A stretch of DNA of 33,774 nucleotides. It comes from Candidatus Omnitrophota bacterium. Lineage in GTDB: Bacteria; Omnitrophota; Gorgyraeia; Zapsychrales; Zapsychraceae. This document shows, piece after piece, positions 1-8,765 of this stretch. The position numbers and the translations under genes are program-made. The notes beneath the pieces were generated by a model. That model saw nothing but the letters and a program-made list of their open reading frames with translations. It was not told the DNA's origin and did no database searches. The DNA is taken from NCBI GenBank assembly GCA_023136835.1, contig JAGLQN010000054.1, positions 1-33,774 on the forward strand, written 5' to 3'. Numbering within the stretch: position 1 is the first letter of the stretch; every line of letters begins with the position of its first letter.

Positions 1-1841
1 AAATAGAATAGCGTTTTACCTGCTAGATTGAGGTTTCCATCGCTGTCTAATGGATATTCGGTGTCTACATCATCAACTATAGCCGTATCGATATCATACC
101 ATGTACTCCCATCACTGCTTATCTGGATTGTGGGTGTTCCGGTGGTGATATTAATTTGTGATGTGAGTGTGGGCGTCCCGGATATCGGATATTTAGCATC
201 ACATTTCCAATAGATATATCCATCATCTGCAATGTCAAGTTCATCATCCCCAGTATCATGTGTTATACCAGAATATATAGATTCATCACTCCACTTGTCA
301 GTGGTGAAATTATCATCATAATATATTGTTCCAGTACCATCTACATTAATTCTATGAACAGCACCATTTAATATTTTATTAGCAACCGCACATTTAACTG
401 TACTATCATCAGTATTATATATTTCTACATTACCATTTGAATATAAAAATGGCAAACTGAAATATAAATCCTGTGTTTGCAACCTAGTAGTACCACCATC
501 TTCAACAAGCGTGACTGCACCATTGGCATATACACTGGTTGTCTTTGTCTTAATCAATATTGCTGTAGCATTAGCACTGTCTGAGGGGGGTGTAATTACA
601 ATTGTATATGTAGTGCCAGATGCTAGATCCAAACTGTTTGTAGTTTGCTCACTCAAAACAAATATAACGTCTGAAAATGTAGAACCTGTAAGCACAGCAG
701 TTCCGGTTCCTAGTGTCGTACCGCCATCTTTTATTACAACTGTTACAGCATTAGAACCACCATAATTATACTTACATAAATTTATAATCACTTTGTATAA
801 TGTTGGTGTGCCAGATACCGTGAATGTTTGCCTAATTTCTTTACATGAATGACCGGAGGCTACAAAATACATATCCCATCCTACCGCCCCCCCATCACGA
901 TATCCAGATCCATCAGCATATCCATCTGATCCCGTTTCAATTAAAATACTTGTAGAACCTGTTGCAGTTATTTCGAAAAAGATTTTACTTCCATCGGATG
1001 CATCAGAACATGTGGTTTCACTTTGAACAATTGCTATTGGTGTTGTGAATGTATATGTTTTCACACCAGTTGATGAAATTGCTAGTACTTTACTATCAAT
1101 TAATGTTCCACTTGTACCATCATATACGCTGCATGTCACATCGCCTGCAACTGTTACTGTTTGGACATTAATTTGAATGGAATCTAATATCGCCATACCG
1201 GCTTTCCTACAATTAATAGTTTGTCCAAATCTATTTGAAGATGTTATAACTTCTGAACCACTTGTCCCAGTATAACTAATACTGACAGTTGAAAGACTAT
1301 TTGATAGGTTATAATTTGAATCCGTATCTGTCTGTATAATACCAGCATTTGTTGTCCCGCCTTTTACTTGTATATCAGGCACAGCATCAACACTCCCACT
1401 AGTATCAATATCATTAGCAGAATCATCAGCAGACCATTCCTGATTGTTGGAAGTGATTGTTTTTGTTCTGGTAACCTCAGTGACAGATTCGAGATATGGG
1501 TACTTCATGAAAAACGAACACTGAAATACAATATCTGTCAATGGATATGTATTATCACCATCAAGTTCTGTCACATTTCCAGACGCATAAACTGTATACT
1601 GTTTTCCTGAGTCTGGATCTGCTATTAATGTGAGATCCCCGCCGCCGTAAAACTCACCCTTGAAATCGTCAAATTCAGATTCGTTTTTCACATGTCCTGT
1701 GATCTGCATCGGGCCTGTGGAATATCCAGCATCATCATTTACTACTGTATCTGACCCGGGAATATCTATGATGTTATTGTCATGAATTACAGTAGTGGTT
1801 TTGTTAACAATACCAAATTCTACGCCGTTCAATGTTGCCAT
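1..1841 (-). CDS. Tail/baseplate protein with two jelly-roll-like domains (3' end cut off)
   Basis: The frame is open from ATG at 1841 to the window edge: 613 codons are visible and the C-terminus is missing. I checked every codon and found no stop. GGAG about 9 nt upstream of the ATG serves as SD and overlaps the end of the tape measure gene, so the two are co-translated. Residues 1-130 resemble the compact N-terminal part of a tail or baseplate protein. Residues about 195-340 and 340-465 are two related beta-rich blocks rich in Gly/Thr/Ser, probably jelly-roll carbohydrate-binding folds; the second looks like a diverged copy of the first. Position just after the tape measure is where distal tail or receptor-binding proteins normally lie. 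The structural role is fairly safe; the precise name is inference. Confidence 0.75.
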   Translation of the reverse strand, partial: MATLNGVEFGIVNKTTTVIHDNNIIDIPGSDTVVNDDAGYSTGPMQITGHVKNESEFDDFKGEFYGGGDLTLIADPDSGKQYTVYASGNVTELDGDNTYPLTDIVFQCSFFMKYPYLESVTEVTRTKTITSNNQEWSADDSANDIDTSGSVDAVPDIQVKGGTTNAGIIQTDTDSNYNLSNSLSTVSISYTGTSGSEVITSSNRFGQTINCRKAGMAILDSIQINVQTVTVAGDVTCSVYDGTSGTLIDSKVLAISSTGVKTYTFTTPIAIVQSETTCSDASDGSKIFFEITATGSTSILIETGSDGYADGSGYRDGGAVGWDMYFVASGHSCKEIRQTFTVSGTPTLYKVIINLCKYNYGGSNAVTVVIKDGGTTLGTGTAVLTGSTFSDVIFVLSEQTTNSLDLASGTTYTIVITPPSDSANATAILIKTKTTSVYANGAVTLVEDGGTTRLQTQDLYFSLPFLYSNGNVEIYNTDDSTVKCAVANKILNGAVHRINVDGTGTIYYDDNFTTDKWSDESIYSGITHDTGDDELDIADDGYIYWKCDAKYPISGTPTLTSQINITTGTPTIQISSDGSTWYDIDTAIVDDVDTEYPLDSDGNLNLAGKTLFY

Positions 1842-1856
1842 TTGTATATCTCCAAA

Positions 1857-4235
1857 CTAGAAATATCGAGTACTATACCCAAGGGGATCTGCCAATTTCT
1901 TTGCGAGGTCAGTACTAACACCTTGTGTCGTTTTTGTGCTATCAACTAGACTACTTCCACCAGTGCTTCTACTAACCGAGCCACCGCTAGTATTATTTGT
2001 GACGTAATTGTTCACTTCAATTTTCAGTTTGTCCAGTTTTGTGGAGATCTCATATAATTTATCGAGGTTGTCAAGTTTATCAAGTTTTTTGTTTGTCTCT
2101 TTTTGTTCATCAACTATCTTCACAGCCGGTTCTGTACCGAGTGGACCGATGATGCTATTGACCATTCCAGCAGGAGTAATCACCCCAGATGCAATATCCT
2201 CCGCTCTTTTCGCTAGGTCTTTCCGAGAGATTCCTGCTTCGACCATACCCATTGTAAGTTTTTCTGAGGTGCTTGCGGTAATGTTTCCGAATTCTTCATA
2301 TGCTTTTGCTGCGCCTGTTGCAGATTGTTCCATATCCGTTTCGACTTGTTTCATTGCACCTGAGATGTCCTGCGCCGATCCTTCGATTGAATCGGCGGTA
2401 TCTGCAACTGTTTTTTCCAATCGTGTGAATTGTACTTCAGCAATTTTATTTATGTCTAAGCCGGCCTTGTTTAGGAATGGAATCAACAAGTTAAATATTT
2501 TAATGTAGCTGTTAAGCCAGTTCGCAACAAGTGGGCCAAGGAAATTAACCATGCGTAAAAATATATCTTTTATGAAATCTATTACTTTTTTTGTTATGTC
2601 CCGGATGCCAAAGAAGTTCGTAGCCCATGCAGCAGCTAACAACGCAACCAGGCCTATAATCACGGTAATAGGACCTCCAAGGACTGCGATTACTGCGGTG
2701 ATTGCGCCTATAACAGAAGTAGCACCACCGATGGCCGCTGCTAGTGCGCTGACAAAAGTAATCAGACTACCCACAGCGCCAACAACTGCAGTAACAATCG
2801 GCACAATATAGGCAAATGCCACTGCTGCAAGGCCTATTGTCGCTATTAGTTTTGTGACTGTAGGATGTTCATCAATCCATTTGAACACAGCTGCCAGTGC
2901 ACCGGTAAGGGAGTTGATGACATTTGTGAATGTGGTCGTATCACCAGAGCCACCAGAAATGGCTATGAAGATATCTGAGAGAATACCCTTCGCACTATTC
3001 ATAATTGAAGAAAGATTCTTCCAGGTGGGTGTTAAGTCAGAGATAATCTGTTTAAGTTTTACAAATCCTTGCTCCACCAACGTTTTTATGTGTGGGATTG
3101 CGTCTTTCAGTTTCATGGCAAAATCTCTTACAGCGGGCGCAGCCATGCCACCTACTGAGATCATAAGACCCTCAGTAGCTGATTTTAGAAGAGTTAGTGC
3201 GCCCTGGAGTGTATTGAGTTGTTTGGTTGCCATATCGGCCGCGGCACCACCTGAATCCCGTAGTGCGGCTTCAAGATCCCGCACACCGCTTGTATTAGCC
3301 ATCAAGGCCATCATGGCGGGTGCAGCTTCTTGACCGAACAATTCCATGGCTGCATTGGTATCTAGACCTTGTTTTTGCAGCAATTCTAGCGTGTCGGCAA
3401 AATCATGTGTCGCAGGATTAACCTGGTCGAATGTGAGCCCAATGCTTTTCAGGACATTGTTTACAGCGGACGTTGGGACCATTAGCCGAGCCATGCCGGT
3501 TTTCAACGCCGTGCCGGCCTGTTCCCCCTTAAATCCTGCATTGAAAAGCACACCCAGCATGGCATTGACATCCTCAATATCCATCCCCAAACTGTGAGCT
3601 ACGGGACCCACTTGGCGCATTGATAATGCAAGTTTGTCTAGTGACGCTTTGCTGCTTCCTATTGTCTTGGCAAAAATATCAGCTACATTGCTACTACTTT
3701 CTATTCCAAGTCCAAATTGACCAAGTGTACTGGTTACGGTTTCAGTGGCAAATGTTAGATCTGTCTGTGTGGCAGCAGCCAAATCCATAATCGGTACGAG
3801 ATCAGATTCCACCATTGTGCCTACATCATAACCGGCGCTTGCCAAATCATACATGGCACTAGCTGCCTGCTGTGCGCTGAATACCGTGGTTTCACCCAAG
3901 GTTTTGGATAACTCTTCGATATTCTTTTTTGTGGCTTCGTATTGTGCCCCTGATTGCCCTGTTACAGATGCAGCATTTGTTACCGCCTGCTCGAAATCTG
4001 CAAATGTCATGGTGGCTTTTCCGACTGCAACAGCTAATCCTACAGCGGCAGCAGCCCCCACCAATGCAAATGACTTGACAATCTTCCCGGTAGCATTCCT
4101 AATACTTGTTGCCGCTTTACCCACCCCGGCATCCATTTTATCGACAGCTCGATCCACTTTTCGAATACCAGATAGGGCACCGTTGATATCTGAATCTATC
4201 TTAATTACAAGTTCATCTATTGTGCCTGGTGCCAT
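1857..4235 (-). CDS. Tail tape measure protein
   Basis: 792 residues. It sets tail length and is ejected with the DNA. Residues about 70-360 match the TP901-type tape measure core, with the sequence FADFEQAVTNAASVTGQSG near residue 78 and alternating Ala-rich helices. Residues about 460-545 are hydrophobic, Gly/Ala/Val-rich membrane-like segments typical of tape measures. The C-terminal part is a charged coiled coil (KLDKLDNLDKLYEISTKLDK) followed by a Ser/Thr-rich end. GAGGTGAT lies just upstream of the ATG, a near-perfect SD. The gene follows the tail protein at 4242-5858 by only 6 nt. By the usual rule of about 0.15 nm per residue the tail would be near 120 nm long (inference). Confidence 0.93.
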   Translation of the reverse strand: MAPGTIDELVIKIDSDINGALSGIRKVDRAVDKMDAGVGKAATSIRNATGKIVKSFALVGAAAAVGLAVAVGKATMTFADFEQAVTNAASVTGQSGAQYEATKKNIEELSKTLGETTVFSAQQAASAMYDLASAGYDVGTMVESDLVPIMDLAAATQTDLTFATETVTSTLGQFGLGIESSSNVADIFAKTIGSSKASLDKLALSMRQVGPVAHSLGMDIEDVNAMLGVLFNAGFKGEQAGTALKTGMARLMVPTSAVNNVLKSIGLTFDQVNPATHDFADTLELLQKQGLDTNAAMELFGQEAAPAMMALMANTSGVRDLEAALRDSGGAAADMATKQLNTLQGALTLLKSATEGLMISVGGMAAPAVRDFAMKLKDAIPHIKTLVEQGFVKLKQIISDLTPTWKNLSSIMNSAKGILSDIFIAISGGSGDTTTFTNVINSLTGALAAVFKWIDEHPTVTKLIATIGLAAVAFAYIVPIVTAVVGAVGSLITFVSALAAAIGGATSVIGAITAVIAVLGGPITVIIGLVALLAAAWATNFFGIRDITKKVIDFIKDIFLRMVNFLGPLVANWLNSYIKIFNLLIPFLNKAGLDINKIAEVQFTRLEKTVADTADSIEGSAQDISGAMKQVETDMEQSATGAAKAYEEFGNITASTSEKLTMGMVEAGISRKDLAKRAEDIASGVITPAGMVNSIIGPLGTEPAVKIVDEQKETNKKLDKLDNLDKLYEISTKLDKLKIEVNNYVTNNTSGGSVSRSTGGSSLVDSTKTTQGVSTDLAKKLADPLGYSTRYF

Positions 4236-4241
4236 ACAATA

Positions 4242-5858
4242 TCACCTCGGGACGAGTTCACGGTTCAATCTTGCATCTACAAGAGCCTGGTGTGCAATAT
4301 CTTCTGCGGTGGCTGATACTGTCTCATAGAATATCCACTTTTTACCATCATCTAAGTTCTGTGTCGCATTGACAATTGAGAAATTCTCATCACTACAGAT
4401 ATAGATACTCGTACCCAAGCTAAGATAATTGTCGGTGGTAGTGGATTGATCTGACGGTGTTAAACCTACAGTCACCAAATCTGTAGTGCCAGTGTCAATC
4501 ATAGGTGGATGACCACGACGTAATTCGATATCCACATCGCTGTCCAATTCTACCTTGATACAGTCAGGAGTGTTCCCTGTTATAGTGGCTCTGGTGAAAG
4601 TGCCGGCAGAGAATGCACTCATGTGGACATATTCTGAACCATCCCAATAATACAGCGTGATATGATCTGTGGATGGATTAAGCATTATTCGGTATAATCC
4701 ATTCTCGATTACCATACTTCCTGTGAACTCTCTATCTCTACCGTATACTCGAACACCATAAGTGTCCAGTACCGGGGTTTCAGGGACTTCTGAATCTTCA
4801 AGCAGAATTGCACCGTCGAGATATGCAGTATAACCTACTGTTAATCTATTTCCACATATAATTGTAGTAGCCGACGCACTTAATGTTTTAGTAACCATTA
4901 AGAATTCCCAATCAGTTGTTGCATTGGAGGATGAATAAGAGGAAGAAACCCCATCGAAAATTCTAATTGATATTTTTCCGGCTGTTGCACATTTTACCCA
5001 CTCACCAAAGGTAATTGTTACACCTTTATATTTTGCATAACTGGATATGGTTTGCTGTAAATAATAATAAGTTCCACCAGTTGCAATTGATTCAGCAGCA
5101 TATGTTCCTACCTTTTTAGTAGTTGACCGTGCTATAGTTCCGGTTCCAACAAGCGCCCAACCGTCTGGGGCACTACTTGTGCCTGAAGACCAATCTTCAA
5201 AGTCATCATTATTAAGTATATTCTCCGACATCATGTCAAAGATTTTACACTCGCCAACCTCTGCTTCATCGGCTGATAAATCAAAATATATATCATTGTC
5301 AGTAGTTGCTAAGACAAGGGTAATGGTCCCATCCTCACTTGATCTGGTAATCGTTGACCCATCACCGCCGCTATATGTCGCACCTATTGGTATTGCAACA
5401 TAATTATCACAATCATCTGTACCAAGCACATGACTCCAGGGATTAGACAGGATTACAGGCGCCGTATGCATCCTGGATTGATATTTCGATTTCGGCATGA
5501 ATCGGCCAGATATTGAATATTCCCTGAGTAAGATAGAATCTGCCGACTTAGTTGTGGGATCTCCAGATGATAATATTAACCAGCCAGACCGGTTTTGGTA
5601 ATTATGGATATAATTAAACCAGCCCCACCGGTCCACCAGCGCTGTAAGATCTTCCACATACTGATCAACATCCCGCAAATCCCCTGATGCCTGGAACAAT
5701 GTGCCTGATAATGTGGCATTCAATACATCAGTTTGAAATTCAGCTACATGCGGCACAACATTACCAAGATGTTTGATAATCTCGATTGGTTTATCTGCAT
5801 TATTTACACTGAATTCTGATACATATGGGATGTTAATATCCCCAACATATACGCCCAT
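4242..5858 (-). CDS. Tail protein with embedded carbohydrate-binding-like domain
   Basis: 538 residues. Residues 1-145 and about 365-538 look like one tail-protein scaffold split by an insert. The N-terminal part begins MGVYVGDINIPYVSEFSV. The insert at about 213-357 has the organisation of a family 4/9/22-type carbohydrate-binding module: a start like ILNNDDFEDWSSG, then Gly/Tyr-rich beta strands, ending near AYLDGAILLED. GAGG about 7 nt before the ATG is the likely SD. The start lies 2 nt after the stop of the frameshifted chaperone frame, so translation is probably coupled. A Dit-like or tail-tip role is possible, but its place before the tape measure is unusual for Dit. Structural role is confident; exact role is not. 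Confidence 0.7.
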   Translation of the reverse strand: MGVYVGDINIPYVSEFSVNNADKPIEIIKHLGNVVPHVAEFQTDVLNATLSGTLFQASGDLRDVDQYVEDLTALVDRWGWFNYIHNYQNRSGWLILSSGDPTTKSADSILLREYSISGRFMPKSKYQSRMHTAPVILSNPWSHVLGTDDCDNYVAIPIGATYSGGDGSTITRSSEDGTITLVLATTDNDIYFDLSADEAEVGECKIFDMMSENILNNDDFEDWSSGTSSAPDGWALVGTGTIARSTTKKVGTYAAESIATGGTYYYLQQTISSYAKYKGVTITFGEWVKCATAGKISIRIFDGVSSSYSSSNATTDWEFLMVTKTLSASATTIICGNRLTVGYTAYLDGAILLEDSEVPETPVLDTYGVRVYGRDREFTGSMVIENGLYRIMLNPSTDHITLYYWDGSEYVHMSAFSAGTFTRATITGNTPDCIKVELDSDVDIELRRGHPPMIDTGTTDLVTVGLTPSDQSTTTDNYLSLGTSIYICSDENFSIVNATQNLDDGKKWIFYETVSATAEDIAHQALVDARLNRELVPR

Positions 5859-5860
5859 TA

Positions 5861-6157
5861 TTACGCCTCACGATTCATTTTGTCTTGATGCTTCAATTCA
5901 CGCCTCATCATAATCTTCCAGAACAGGACCGTTTCTTCATCAGTATCATTGAGTTCATTATCAGAAATCATCATGTGTTTGCACAGCGCATAATCCCCAA
6001 TCCTGGGTTCTTGCACCTCTTTGCCCTGTAGTGCCCGGTTGATTTGTGCAATTAACTTCAGTGCTGGTTTGTGGATATCTCCGACTTTTACTGTTCTGGT
6101 TGTGGATTCACCTGGACTGTCGCCTTTGTCCCAGACATACCGGAACTGTAATAGTCG
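5861..6157 (-). CDS. gpT-like C-terminal half of the tail assembly chaperone, reached by -1 frameshift
   Basis: The -1 frame relative to the upstream chaperone is open for 98 codons after the slippery site, ending at TAA 5861-5863. It has no ATG near its beginning and no SD, so it is not an independent gene. The protein is charged and helical (for example ELNDTDEETVLFWKIMMRRE), as expected for a gpT-like extension. Together with codons 1-122 of the upstream frame it would give a fusion of about 220 residues. In lambda-like long-tailed phages the minor gpG-gpT fusion recruits the tape measure and tail tube protein; that role is transferred here by position and architecture. Confidence 0.8.
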   Translation of the reverse strand, partial: RLLQFRYVWDKGDSPGESTTRTVKVGDIHKPALKLIAQINRALQGKEVQEPRIGDYALCKHMMISDNELNDTDEETVLFWKIMMRRELKHQDKMNREA

Positions 6158-6522
6158 AAAAAATCCTCTGCTGTACCTCCGATAGCATCCCTCGATGCTT
6201 CGTAGAATTCCCGGTAATCGGCTTCTGTGATTTCATTATTTAGTTCCTGCAATTCGCTGTAGCTCATATTCGTGGACAGCATGATGGTTTGATCAAATTG
6301 TAACGTGCATTGCATCGATGCTATTTCTGTTGCCAGTTCAGGATTACTCAGCAAAATTTCTTTGAGTGCTTCTTCCATTGGAATTTCTGGATGAATTGAA
6401 CTCATTTCAACTTTGTCTATCATCCAGGTGGTCATGATTCCTTGAACCTGCAAGACAGCCCGGTGTTTAGGCCGCTCATGCAGTTCTATGTCCTTTCCAT
6501 TGATAGTGATTGTTCTTGTCAT
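6088..6522 (-). CDS. Tail assembly chaperone (gpG-like, zero-frame product)
   Basis: 144 residues from ATG at 6522. GGAG sits 7 nt upstream of this ATG, which I prefer to the TTG at 6534. The gene lies between the tail tube protein and the tape measure region, the canonical place for the gpG/gpGT pair. The protein is small, acidic and helical, ending in a low-complexity tail (VQVNPQPEQ) after the slippery codons F121-F122. Most ribosomes should end at TAA 6088-6090; a minority should shift back one base at 6157-6163 and enter the frame that runs to 5861. Function is inferred from position, size and the frameshift architecture, not from a recognised sequence family. Confidence 0.85.
   Translation of the reverse strand: MTRTITINGKDIELHERPKHRAVLQVQGIMTTWMIDKVEMSSIHPEIPMEEALKEILLSNPELATEIASMQCTLQFDQTIMLSTNMSYSELQELNNEITEADYREFYEASRDAIGGTAEDFFDYYSSGMSGTKATVQVNPQPEQ
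6157..6163 (-). promoter_or_regulatory. Slippery heptamer T TTT TTC for -1 programmed frameshifting
   Basis: On the minus strand the zero-frame codons are GAT TTT TTC GAC, so the heptamer T_TTT_TTC fits the X XXY YYZ rule exactly. About 22 nt downstream, CTG-G-GAC and GTC-CAG can pair across a 10-nt loop (6 bp with one bulged G), a possible stimulatory hairpin. The overlap of the two frames is about 70 nt. Slippery motif and open frame are seen directly; frameshifting itself is inferred. Confidence 0.85.
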
Positions 6523-6534
6523 ATTATGCTCCAA

Positions 6535-7446
6535 TTATGCGATTGCAAGAGACACGCTCTTATCAGCTTTGAGAGACATGCCTACGATGTCATCCTTTGC
6601 CAGGTTCTCTTCCCAGTCTCCCTTCCACTTTACATTTGAAAACGTGAATGCTTTTGTCAGGGCAGTGAATGCAAGAGTATGCGCCGCACCAGCGAGCAAT
6701 TCGGTTCCTAGTGTCATGTCATCAATTGACATACCCAGTTCCAGGCTAATATTGCGTGGTCCGAATGCCCATCCTGCGATCTTACTTGTGTTCGTTGCTG
6801 ATAGGTCCCTGACAGGTTTTACATCATATTCTATGCCAAATTTCAGGCTGTCTACGTGCGCATTTACCACACTCAGTGCAGATGCATCATAGAGCATAGA
6901 AGTTATGCCGCTCCACCCAAGGACACTCCCGGACGGGTCGGCTGCATGTGCTCCAGCTCCCATATAATCAGAACTACCAACACCTGAACTCGATGCAAAC
7001 ATCCCGGTAATCGTTTCGACTGCAGCCTTATCTTCCTCAATTACCAGTTCGTATTTGTTGAAACACCCACCGTTGAATGTTTCGTACTCACCATTGACTA
7101 CGGACCCGATTGCCACATCAAATATATTGTCGCCAATCGCGTAGGTGCTGGCCGTGGCAGCACACAGCATATATGGTAACATAGAAAAATCGGTAGGGCG
7201 ATTCTCGATAGTAATTTCAAATGCTTCACTAACTATATTACTCTGCGTGGCTTGGAGCTGATTGGTTGCGTCTGCCGCTTTCAAGTAATGAAAGTCTTCG
7301 AAAATTGCGGTTTTCTTGATTTTGGCTGGGTTTGCGTATCCACCCCAACCCAACATCGTAGGGTCGGTTGGGAATGTATCAAACGCTGTTTCTTCTACGA
7401 ACTCAACGGCCTTTTCAACATGACCGTCCAATATAGTTGCTACCAT
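6535..7446 (-). CDS. Major tail (tube) protein
   Basis: 303 residues, ATG at 7446 with AAGGAG about 9 nt upstream. It lies directly before the tail assembly chaperone pair, the standard place for the tail tube subunit. The sequence is beta-rich with an N-terminal segment like VEKAVEFVEETAFDTFPTDP, central Gly/Ser-rich loops, and a C-terminal strand pair around FTFSNVKWKGDWEENLAKDD. Length is within the range of siphophage tube proteins. Hexameric rings of this protein would stack around the tape measure. The next gene's TTG/GGAG lies at its stop codon, so the tail genes form one operon. Confidence 0.85.
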   Translation of the reverse strand: MVATILDGHVEKAVEFVEETAFDTFPTDPTMLGWGGYANPAKIKKTAIFEDFHYLKAADATNQLQATQSNIVSEAFEITIENRPTDFSMLPYMLCAATASTYAIGDNIFDVAIGSVVNGEYETFNGGCFNKYELVIEEDKAAVETITGMFASSSGVGSSDYMGAGAHAADPSGSVLGWSGITSMLYDASALSVVNAHVDSLKFGIEYDVKPVRDLSATNTSKIAGWAFGPRNISLELGMSIDDMTLGTELLAGAAHTLAFTALTKAFTFSNVKWKGDWEENLAKDDIVGMSLKADKSVSLAIA

Positions 7447-7466
7447 AGTTTATGTCTCCTTTATTT

Positions 7467-7922
7467 TTATGTGTGATATAAATCAATTGAAATCACGTAA
7501 TCAAATATTGACCTGCCATCTACTAAAGTTCCCAGGTTCTGGACCGGGTGGATATCTGACTCTGGATTAAATATGTTCGTGCCCCCAGTGATCGGGGTTG
7601 TCCATGTCGTGATTGCAGTGATGATGTCCTGCATAATCCCCCTTGCGATTACAGGGCCCGCTAATCCGTCGCTATTCTGAGAGAGTACATGTATTGTCAT
7701 CATAGATTGATGGTAAGGAACGCCGTCTACTAAGTCCCGTATAGGCCCAGGAATGCCATCCTGTGAAAAGTTAATAGTAATGACTGGATAGGTTGAATGT
7801 TCAACAGTCATTTGGTTTGGATATATTTTTGATGCGGTGAATGCAACGGATTCAATTGTAAAACTTGATGGTATGGCCTTAAAAATCTCTTGCTCTTGTG
7901 TCTTAGTAAGTATTCGTGCCAT
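7467..7922 (-). CDS. Tail completion / tail terminator-like protein
   Basis: 151 residues, ATG at 7922, GAGGAG about 10 nt upstream. It lies between the HK97-gp10-like gene and the tail tube gene, where tail terminator proteins (lambda gpU or SPP1 gp17 types) are found. The sequence has an N-terminal helix, beta strands around YPVITINFSQDG and SMMTIHVLSQN, a helix (ARGIMQDIITAITTW) and a terminal strand, matching the alpha/beta plan of that group. The assignment is by size, predicted fold and gene order; I see no diagnostic motif. Confidence 0.65.
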   Translation of the reverse strand: MARILTKTQEQEIFKAIPSSFTIESVAFTASKIYPNQMTVEHSTYPVITINFSQDGIPGPIRDLVDGVPYHQSMMTIHVLSQNSDGLAGPVIARGIMQDIITAITTWTTPITGGTNIFNPESDIHPVQNLGTLVDGRSIFDYVISIDLYHT

Positions 7923-7986
7923 CCGTCGGGTACTCCTCGGAATAATCTATAATGCAGGTTCTCTGCGATGATAGATTTACTCAGAA

Positions 7987-7997
7987 GTATTTAATAG
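7987..7997 (-). promoter_or_regulatory. Possible TATA box upstream of the tail genes
   Basis: The minus strand reads CTATTAAATAC here, a fair archaeal TATA box. Transcription would begin about 25 nt further on, leaving a leader of about 40 nt that contains the GAGGAG of the gene starting at 7922. The site lies in a 79-nt gap in otherwise tightly packed tail genes, which supports a regulatory use. Confidence 0.35.
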
Positions 7998-8001
7998 CGG
8001 G

Positions 8002-8409
8002 TTAAATTTTCTCTTCAATTTCTGCCGCAATGATTATCCCGATTCTCCCCTTCTCTTCATTGAACGTAGATCGAATGAATGATCGTTCAGGGATTCCAAC
8101 AGTCCCAAACTCATGGTGTGCGGCAATGGATGCTTTCGACCCAATCACCCCTACTTTTGCGGATCGTTTTTCGATATCTGCGTCTATCTGTGAAAACATT
8201 TCTCCGGTGTCATACAATGCCACGCTGCTACCCTTGCGCTGGATAGTCTCTGGTGATAGTGGTGGCGGGATATTAGTCTCAACTTTTCGGACAATTTGGT
8301 TTGTGAGATATCGAGCTGACTTCTCAATCCCATTACTCAGTCCATCGACAAGGTTCTCATCAAGTTCATTTATGCCCTTTTTTTTGCGTTTTATACTCAT
8401 ATTCAACAT
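8002..8409 (-). CDS. HK97 gp10-like head-tail/tail completion protein
   Basis: 135 residues from ATG at 8409, chosen because a GAGAGGGTGA stretch lies just upstream; a GTG at 8418 and an ATG at 8400 are alternatives. The C-terminal part carries the hallmark of the HK97-gp10/virion morphogenesis family: HHEFGTVGIPERSFIRSTF, preceded by a region containing ALYDTGEMFSQID. The N-terminus is very basic (KRKKKG). Family members join tail to head or complete the tail. The position between neck proteins and tail terminator agrees. Confidence 0.85.
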   Translation of the reverse strand: MLNMSIKRKKKGINELDENLVDGLSNGIEKSARYLTNQIVRKVETNIPPPLSPETIQRKGSSVALYDTGEMFSQIDADIEKRSAKVGVIGSKASIAAHHEFGTVGIPERSFIRSTFNEEKGRIGIIIAAEIEEKI

Positions 8410-8414
8410 TTGAA

Positions 8415-8765
8415 TCACCCTCTCAATGCCATATCATGTATCTGTTGACATGCCTCAGAACAGTATACCATTTGAAATCTGTTATACCGCAAAGGATATG
8501 TTGTGTATAGTCTGCGTTTCTGGCTGCGTGGCATTTTAATTTGATTGTCACAGTCAGGATTGGCACACGTAATTATTGCTATATCTTTTTTGTCTTCATT
8601 GTGAGTAGCTGCAACTTCTTCAGGAGTGGCTTGCCTGACATATTTCTGTACCCATTTTCCACCAGATTTTATATATTCATAATAATAATAATATGTTTTG
8701 ATACTGCCTTTTTTATCTTTTCTGTTGATTTTTTTTATAAAGCCCATGTTACCACATGTTATCAT
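8415..8765 (-). CDS. Small zinc-ribbon-like protein
   Basis: 116 residues. ATG at 8765 overlaps the TGA of the preceding gene as ATGA, so it is probably coupled; ATG at 8747 is an alternative. Residues 1-45 are basic and Tyr-rich (SIKTYYYYYEYIKSGGKW), with a layout like the short beta-hairpin N-termini of some DNA-binding or transposase proteins. C67-x4-C72 and C102-x3-C106 can form a four-Cys zinc site. It is not a recognised virion protein and lies in the middle of the neck genes together with the Cys-rich gene upstream. A DNA-binding or regulatory role is possible but unproven. Confidence 0.6.
   Translation of the reverse strand: MITCGNMGFIKKINRKDKKGSIKTYYYYYEYIKSGGKWVQKYVRQATPEEVAATHNEDKKDIAIITCANPDCDNQIKMPRSQKRRLYTTYPLRYNRFQMVYCSEACQQIHDMALRG

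Noticed and set aside
28-1610. Short plus-strand ORFs in the first 1.6 kb
   Set aside because: The minus-strand frame is open across the whole stretch and reads as a tail protein; the plus ORFs overlap it and look random.
2008-4329. Several long plus-strand ORFs opposite the tape measure gene
   Set aside because: They mirror the Ala/Ser-rich codons of the tape measure on the other strand, have no SD and are low-complexity; the minus-strand gene explains them.
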